Source: Beijerinckiaceae bacterium
GTDB lineage: Bacteria > Pseudomonadota > Alphaproteobacteria > Rhizobiales > Beijerinckiaceae
Direction: 5' to 3'
DNA: 64,000 nucleotides
NCBI GenBank assembly: GCA_947452455.1
Contig: CANGBX010000006.1
Span: 1-64,000 of the forward strand
The position numbers and the translations under genes were made by a program. Below are positions 59,719-64,000 of the stretch, one piece after another; the stretch's first letter is position 1; each line of letters opens with the position of its first letter. The notes under the pieces were generated by a model. The model saw nothing but the letters and a program-made list of their open reading frames with translations, was not told the origin of the DNA and searched no databases.

Positions 59719-60282
59719 TTACCCCGCCTGCAAAGCTTCACGGAACGCCTGACGGCGCACACGCGAATACATGTCTTTGTAAGAGCGCGGCCCCAATTCG
59801 CCCTGTTCGACGATGAGATCGACAAAGAGCGGGCCTTCTTCTGTCAGCAGATTTGGAATGGCGGCTTCAAAGCCCGCGAGCGTGTCGATGCGCTGCGCTT
59901 TGGCAATGCCGGATGAGCGCGCAATGCCGGCAAAATCGGTTTGCTTGTTGGGAATCGGATGGCCGCCATTGGCTTCATAAGAGCCATTATGCGCGACAAT
60001 ATGGGCGAAGTTTTTCGGGGCGACCGCACCAATGGTGACCAGCGTGCCGAGGTTCATCAGCAGGCTGCCATCACCATCCAGCACGATGACGCGTTTGTCC
60101 GGGCGCGCCAGTGCCAAACCCAGCGCGTGAGATGAAGCCAGCCCCATGGCGCCAAAGCTGAAATAATTGAGTGGTCGATCAATCGTCGCAATCCAGTCTG
60201 TCGCAGAGGAATAAGTTGCAACAACGATTTCATCTGTGATGTGGCGGGCAAGTGCGGCCCAAGCTTTTTTACGGTCGATCAT
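59719..60282 (-). CDS. thiamine diphosphate-binding subunit of a split decarboxylase (beta)
   Basis: The 187-residue protein corresponds to the TPP-binding (PP) domain: GDGSLLMNLGTLVTIGAVAPKNFAHIVAHNGSYE holds the GDG...N cofactor motif. It resembles the beta subunit of sulfopyruvate or phosphonopyruvate decarboxylases. Its start overlaps the alpha-subunit stop by 4 bp, so the two form a heteromeric enzyme. The substrate is unknown; a 3-substituted pyruvate is likely. Confidence 0.88.
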   Translation of the reverse strand: MIDRKKAWAALARHITDEIVVATYSSATDWIATIDRPLNYFSFGAMGLASSHALGLALARPDKRVIVLDGDGSLLMNLGTLVTIGAVAPKNFAHIVAHNGSYEANGGHPIPNKQTDFAGIARSSGIAKAQRIDTLAGFEAAIPNLLTEEGPLFVDLIVEQGELGPRSYKDMYSRVRRQAFREALQAG

Positions 60283-60806
60283 GCGTGCACCGGGCGGCGT
60301 TCGATGAGAAAGGCAATGGGTTTGGACTGCGCATAGGCTTGCTCGATTGCAGGTGCGATCAGCGCTGCATCGGCATCTTCACTGATGCGATGATAGGCAA
60401 TGCCAAGCGTGTCGAGCATGGGCTCCACAATGCGCACGCCAAAGCGTGCGGATTGGCGCGAGGGAAGTTCGGGCTCTTTGCCCAAAAGGCCGATCATCAT
60501 GCACATGGGCATGGAATGATCGCAGGCCATGGCGCGAATGGCATTCATCGCATAGAGAAAGCCAGTCCATTGAATGAGGATCAACGCGCGCTTGTTGCCA
60601 TATGACAAGCCGGCGGCAATGCCCAGCGTCTCGTCTTCCTTGCAGGTGCGGATGAGCTTTAGCTCTTTGTCTTGCGCGATGGGCTTCAGCAGGCCGTTGC
60701 TGGTGTGTAGGTCAGGCACGGAAAGCACGTAATCCACGCGCGCTTGTTTGATCGCGTCAATGATCAGCGCGCCTTGCAGCGGTGCGGGTGCGGGGCTGTC
60801 GTGCAT
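60279..60806 (-). CDS. pyrimidine-binding subunit of a split TPP decarboxylase (alpha)
   Basis: The 175-residue protein matches the N-terminal Pyr domain of TPP enzymes, with the cofactor-activating Glu in CKEDETLGIAAGLSYG. Like ComD it lacks the central domain. It is first in a two-gene operon with the PP-domain subunit, and divergent from an amine oxidase gene 109 bases away. Whether it acts on sulfopyruvate, phosphonopyruvate or another acid cannot be told. Confidence 0.88.
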   Translation of the reverse strand: MHDSPAPAPLQGALIIDAIKQARVDYVLSVPDLHTSNGLLKPIAQDKELKLIRTCKEDETLGIAAGLSYGNKRALILIQWTGFLYAMNAIRAMACDHSMPMCMMIGLLGKEPELPSRQSARFGVRIVEPMLDTLGIAYHRISEDADAALIAPAIEQAYAQSKPIAFLIERRPVHA

Positions 60807-60915
60807 ATGTCCTCCCGTCCGGTCTCTTGCCGGTTTGGCCCATGCTAGCGCGCTTGTCCCCCTGATCGCAATGCCTGCGCTGGACGCGGGCGCGACTGCG
60901 TCTTATGTGGATTCC

Positions 60916-62145
60916 ATGAGTTCATCGGCAGATCATGATTGTGTGGTGATTGGCGCGGGCGCTGCGGGCATTGCAGCCGCGCGTGCGCTGACGCGTGCCG
61001 GGCACAAAGTTTGCGTGATTGAAGCGCGCGAGCGCATTGGCGGGCGCGCTTTCACGCAGGAGGTCGCAGGTCACCCGCTCGATCTGGGTTGTGGCTGGCT
61101 GCATTCGGCTGACCGCAATGTGCTGGTGCCTTTGGCGGTTGAGAGCGGATTTGAGCTGAACCGCGAAACGCCGCCTTGGCAGAAAAGCGCCGAGGAACAT
61201 GGCTTTCCGCGCGAAGACCAGCGCGCCTATCGCGCCGAGATGGGGCGCTTCTTTGCGCGTGTGCATGAGGAAGCGCAAAAGGGCGTCGATTATCCTGTGG
61301 TGCGCTTGCTTGATCCGCAGGCGCGCTGGACGCCGCTGATCGAGGCCATGTCGACATATGTGAATGGTACGGAAACGGATCGCCTCTCGCTGATCGACTT
61401 TGATGCTTATGAAGATACGGAAGTGAATTACCGCGTCACCGCAGGCTATGGTGCTTTGATCAATGCAATGGCGGTAGGGCTCGATATCCGCTTGGGCGTG
61501 CAGGCGCGCTGCATTGATCATGGTGCCCATCCGATGCGCATCGAGACGGATCGCGGCACGATCACCGCGCGCGCTGTGATTGTCACAGTGCCAACATCCA
61601 TCCTTGCAGCAGGGCTTTTGCGATTTGTTCCGGCTTTGCCGGATCATGTTGAAGCCGCCAGTCTTCTGCCGCTGGGTTTGGCCGATAAGCTTTTTCTGGC
61701 GCTCGAGGACGCGGAAGACTTCGAGACGGATTCGCGCATCTATGGCGCAACAGATCGCATGGCCACCGCCAATTATCATGTGAGACCTTTTGGTCGCCCG
61801 CTGATCGAGGCTTATTTTGGCGGGCAATGTGCGCGCGAGCTGGAAGCCGGCGGGCTTGCGGCCTTTGCCGATTTTGCCATCCAGCAGCTTGTCGATGTCA
61901 TGGGCGCCGATTTCAAAAAGCGCCTGCGCCCGTTGGTGGCCTCACAATGGGCGCGTGATCCTTTCGCGCAGGGCTCATATTCTCATGCGCTGCCAGGCCA
62001 TGCCGATAAGCGCGCCAAGCTGGCTGAACCTGCGGGGCGGCTGTTTTTTGCAGGCGAAGCCGTCTCGCCGCATTTCTTCTCCACCGCCCATGGCGCTTGG
62101 GAGAGCGGCGAAAAAGCCGCCGCCGAGGCGCTGGCGGAGCTTTAG
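60916..62145 (+). CDS. flavin-containing amine oxidase
   Basis: The 409-residue enzyme begins with the FAD motif CVVIGAGAAGIAAARALTRAGHKVCVIEARERIGGRAFTQEV. Later LFFAGEAVSPHFFSTAHGAWESGEKAA is the FAD-contacting end of monoamine/polyamine oxidases. The track start lies inside the divergent decarboxylase gene; ATG 60916 is preferred, with ATG 60871 as an alternative. It probably oxidises a primary or secondary amine. Its stop overlaps the convergent fucosyltransferase stop. Confidence 0.88.
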   Translation: MSSSADHDCVVIGAGAAGIAAARALTRAGHKVCVIEARERIGGRAFTQEVAGHPLDLGCGWLHSADRNVLVPLAVESGFELNRETPPWQKSAEEHGFPREDQRAYRAEMGRFFARVHEEAQKGVDYPVVRLLDPQARWTPLIEAMSTYVNGTETDRLSLIDFDAYEDTEVNYRVTAGYGALINAMAVGLDIRLGVQARCIDHGAHPMRIETDRGTITARAVIVTVPTSILAAGLLRFVPALPDHVEAASLLPLGLADKLFLALEDAEDFETDSRIYGATDRMATANYHVRPFGRPLIEAYFGGQCARELEAGGLAAFADFAIQQLVDVMGADFKKRLRPLVASQWARDPFAQGSYSHALPGHADKRAKLAEPAGRLFFAGEAVSPHFFSTAHGAWESGEKAAAEALAEL

Positions 62146-63008
62146 ATAAGGGTCCAGCCGCGCGGATAATAATCAGGGCTGCTGCCACCCCACTTTGGCT
62201 TTTCTTCCAAAGCAATTTTTGGCGCAATTACGCGCCTGTTCGGTTGTGTGTTCAGCCAAGCTGCCCACCATGAGAATGTGCTCTTGGCGAGAATATTGTG
62301 ATCGCAACGAGACATGGCAAAGAAATCATCAAGCACGCGTGTGAACGACGAGAAATGTACGCGCGCGCGCTGTTCAAAATATGTACGGCACCATTCCAAA
62401 TCATCCGAAAAGACAAGAAAATTGGCATCTGGAAATTGCGTCATGGCTTGTTCGATAAAGTCTGAATCCGTCATCGCATCATAGGCTGTGATGTTGAGAA
62501 AATCACCGCGCCGAATATGGAGAGAAACAAGCGGTCGATGGTCACGACGAAAGGCAGCAAGCTTTGCATCGAGAGTGTTAATCAGCGAGGGATCTTGCGG
62601 CTGGAAAGCGCTACGCACTTCATCAGCAATTTCGGTAAAATAAAGCTCGGATTGGAAATAGCCCTGTAGGCGCGTGCCATCTGGCAGGTTCAAGAATTTT
62701 TGAGAGAAGCGGTGATCGGGATCGGTGTGAAAGCCGAGCCATGATTTTGGTATATGTAGATTTTTGGCAAGATTCCAGCGTCGGCGCAGACCGTTTTCTT
62801 CTGTTGGTGTGCGCAGATCGCGAAAGGGGAGATTGAGGTCCAAAATACGCAAGGGGCGCGCAGAAGGATCTTCGGGGCTTGCATCTGTTGTGGCAAATTT
62901 GCGCGCATCCATGCGCAGGCTTGTGTTCAGCCGGCGCGCCAGCGCAAGGCCCGCCGCATATTGGAAAAGCTGATTTCCGAGTCCGCCGGAAATATGCACG
63001 CTGATCAC
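62142..63008 (-). CDS. alpha-1,2-fucosyltransferase (GT11)
   Basis: The 288-residue protein has GT11 motifs: SGGLGNQLFQYAAGLALARRL at the N-terminus, LHIRRGDFL in the middle (GDP-fucose binding) and AKSTFSWWAAWLN near the end. It would add fucose to a surface glycan. The start is GTG at 63008 with GGGAG upstream; the track version carries 51 unneeded codons. It is divergent from a GT61 gene, so this is probably the edge of a polysaccharide locus. Confidence 0.92.
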   Translation of the reverse strand: MISVHISGGLGNQLFQYAAGLALARRLNTSLRMDARKFATTDASPEDPSARPLRILDLNLPFRDLRTPTEENGLRRRWNLAKNLHIPKSWLGFHTDPDHRFSQKFLNLPDGTRLQGYFQSELYFTEIADEVRSAFQPQDPSLINTLDAKLAAFRRDHRPLVSLHIRRGDFLNITAYDAMTDSDFIEQAMTQFPDANFLVFSDDLEWCRTYFEQRARVHFSSFTRVLDDFFAMSRCDHNILAKSTFSWWAAWLNTQPNRRVIAPKIALEEKPKWGGSSPDYYPRGWTLI

Positions 63009-63117
63009 AAAAACACTCCCGCGACCGCCCCGCTTCTTGCCTTGTATCAGGCCATCCTTTATTAGCGGGCAGACGCACGCTTTGCAAAGCGAACGGTTTC
63101 GGTAACCGAGATTGTCC

Positions 63118-64000
63118 ATGGGACGCCACAGATCTCCGCTCAAACAGGCTCTCGACATCAAGTCGCGATTGTTCGCGGCCTCGCGTCTGTTAACGCTGGA
63201 TTTGCCTTTTCTTCGCCGCGTCTTCAGTTTCTATCCAGATCGCGCGCTACCAAGCGGGGATCGTGTGCGCGTCATCCACCGCAGCCTCTATCGCTATCCC
63301 TGGATGCAGCCAGAATTCGCTGCCCAGCGCGATTTTGTTATGACGCACAATGTTGACGCTTACGGCCCGTCTTTCTTTGTTGAGAAGGACGCGACAGAGC
63401 GTTTTGTTGCTGAAATTACCGATGTCATTGTGCCGGGTCATCGGGTGATGCCGGTTGATCCTGTGACGGGCAATCAGATTGCCTCCGATTTTTTTGGGTC
63501 GGCGAATTTTTCGACAGCGCGCCCGTCTATCAGTGCGCTGACACGTCATCGCATGAGCGATGATTATACAATTGTGATCCCGCGGATGGACCATTTCGGT
63601 CATTTGCTGACGGATTGGATTTTGCCGGCTTTTTTTGCCGTTCAACAAGCGGGACTAAAGCCGGGCGATTGTTTGAATGTAGTGACAAGCGATCGGCCTG
63701 TTTCACTGATTTTAGCTTTTGTTGAAGCTTTGCGTCATGCAGGTTTTTTGGTCACGCATCGACAATCGCAGCTGACCGAAACCATTGTCGTTCCGCGTTT
63801 GCTTTATGCCAATTGTCATACAAACAGCATCTATCATCGTTTTTGCACACCGGAAGTGCTTGGTTTTGCGCGTGAACATTTGCTCGCTGTTGTCCCGCCC
63901 ATCACACGCGCCTTGCCCAAGCGCATTTATCTCGACCGTGGTCGCACACGTGTGCGCCATGTTGAGTATGAAGATCAGCTTGTCGCTTTGCTCGAAGCAC
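63118..64000 (+). CDS. GT61 (DUF563)-family glycosyltransferase, truncated by window end
   Basis: This frame is missing from the track because it runs off the window. From ATG 63118 about 294 residues are readable without a stop. VIPRMDHFGHLLTDWILPAFF and KRIYLDRGRTRVRHVEYEDQLVALLEA match the HxGHFL-D and KR-YLSR...NE-EL segments of GT61 enzymes. These transfer xylose, GlcNAc or similar sugars to glycans. It pairs divergently with the GT11 gene; the C-terminus lies beyond the window. Confidence 0.85.
   Translation, partial: MGRHRSPLKQALDIKSRLFAASRLLTLDLPFLRRVFSFYPDRALPSGDRVRVIHRSLYRYPWMQPEFAAQRDFVMTHNVDAYGPSFFVEKDATERFVAEITDVIVPGHRVMPVDPVTGNQIASDFFGSANFSTARPSISALTRHRMSDDYTIVIPRMDHFGHLLTDWILPAFFAVQQAGLKPGDCLNVVTSDRPVSLILAFVEALRHAGFLVTHRQSQLTETIVVPRLLYANCHTNSIYHRFCTPEVLGFAREHLLAVVPPITRALPKRIYLDRGRTRVRHVEYEDQLVALLEA

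Overview
The window reads as chromosomal DNA of an alphaproteobacterium, most likely Hyphomicrobiales (Rhizobiales). The support comes from gene families seen here: a eukaryote-type glutamine synthetase (glnII) behind a sigma-54 promoter, an ornithine decarboxylase with a long structured leader followed by a GNAT gene and homospermidine synthase, a cold-shock gene next to a DUF6481-type gene, and an initiator tRNA with an A29:U41 pair. A bacteriochlorophyll-synthase-like gene (bchG) suggests a phototroph or a descendant of one. The lineage is inferred from gene content; no database was searched.

Region 1 (1-17600). An intact tRNA-fMet opens the window, and an 18-bp copy of its 3' end recurs at 17582. 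The DNA between the two looks like a 17.4-kb tRNA-linked island with no visible integrase. It carries six Bug/TctC periplasmic receptors interleaved with catabolic enzymes: an FAD oxidoreductase, a dienelactone hydrolase, VOC proteins, a two-subunit Mo/FeS hydroxylase, a fumarylacetoacetase-family enzyme, alpha/beta hydrolases and a ketopantoate-reductase-like protein. No TctA/TctB membrane partner is present.

Region 2 (17600-30000). This holds an ABC importer operon, bchG with a membrane-fused hydrolase, small secreted and cold-shock genes, another Bug receptor, ferredoxin-NADP reductase, an HTH-like protein, glnII and an orphan ABC binding protein. Three copies of one terminator hairpin with an identical loop lie in 17.6-23.9 kb.

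Region 3 (30000-53500). This is mixed housekeeping and aromatic-acid catabolism: secreted small proteins, amidohydrolases including a LigJ-like hydratase, an HpcH/HpaI aldolase, two dihydroxyphthalate-decarboxylase-like proteins, a zinc alcohol dehydrogenase, RlpA, an Inh-type protease inhibitor, a hydroxyacid dehydrogenase with a Bug receptor and an ABC importer, a creatininase-family enzyme and OpgG/D. REP-like palindromic repeats sit between genes.

Region 4 (53500-64000). Polyamine biosynthesis (leader RNA, odc, GNAT, hss) is followed by a DUF1007/NicO metal exporter pair, a split thiamine-diphosphate decarboxylase, a flavin amine oxidase, a GT11 fucosyltransferase and a GT61 glycosyltransferase cut by the window end.

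The main theme is scavenging of organic acids and aromatics. Fifteen solute-binding-type proteins (nine Bug, four NMT1-like, two Pht5-like) serve only two complete ABC transporters, and many binding proteins sit in operons with degradative enzymes. The candidates most worth following are the odc leader with its overlapping hairpins, the tRNA-fMet island with its Bug-enzyme modules, the bchG plus membrane hydrolase pair, and the operator array at glnII.
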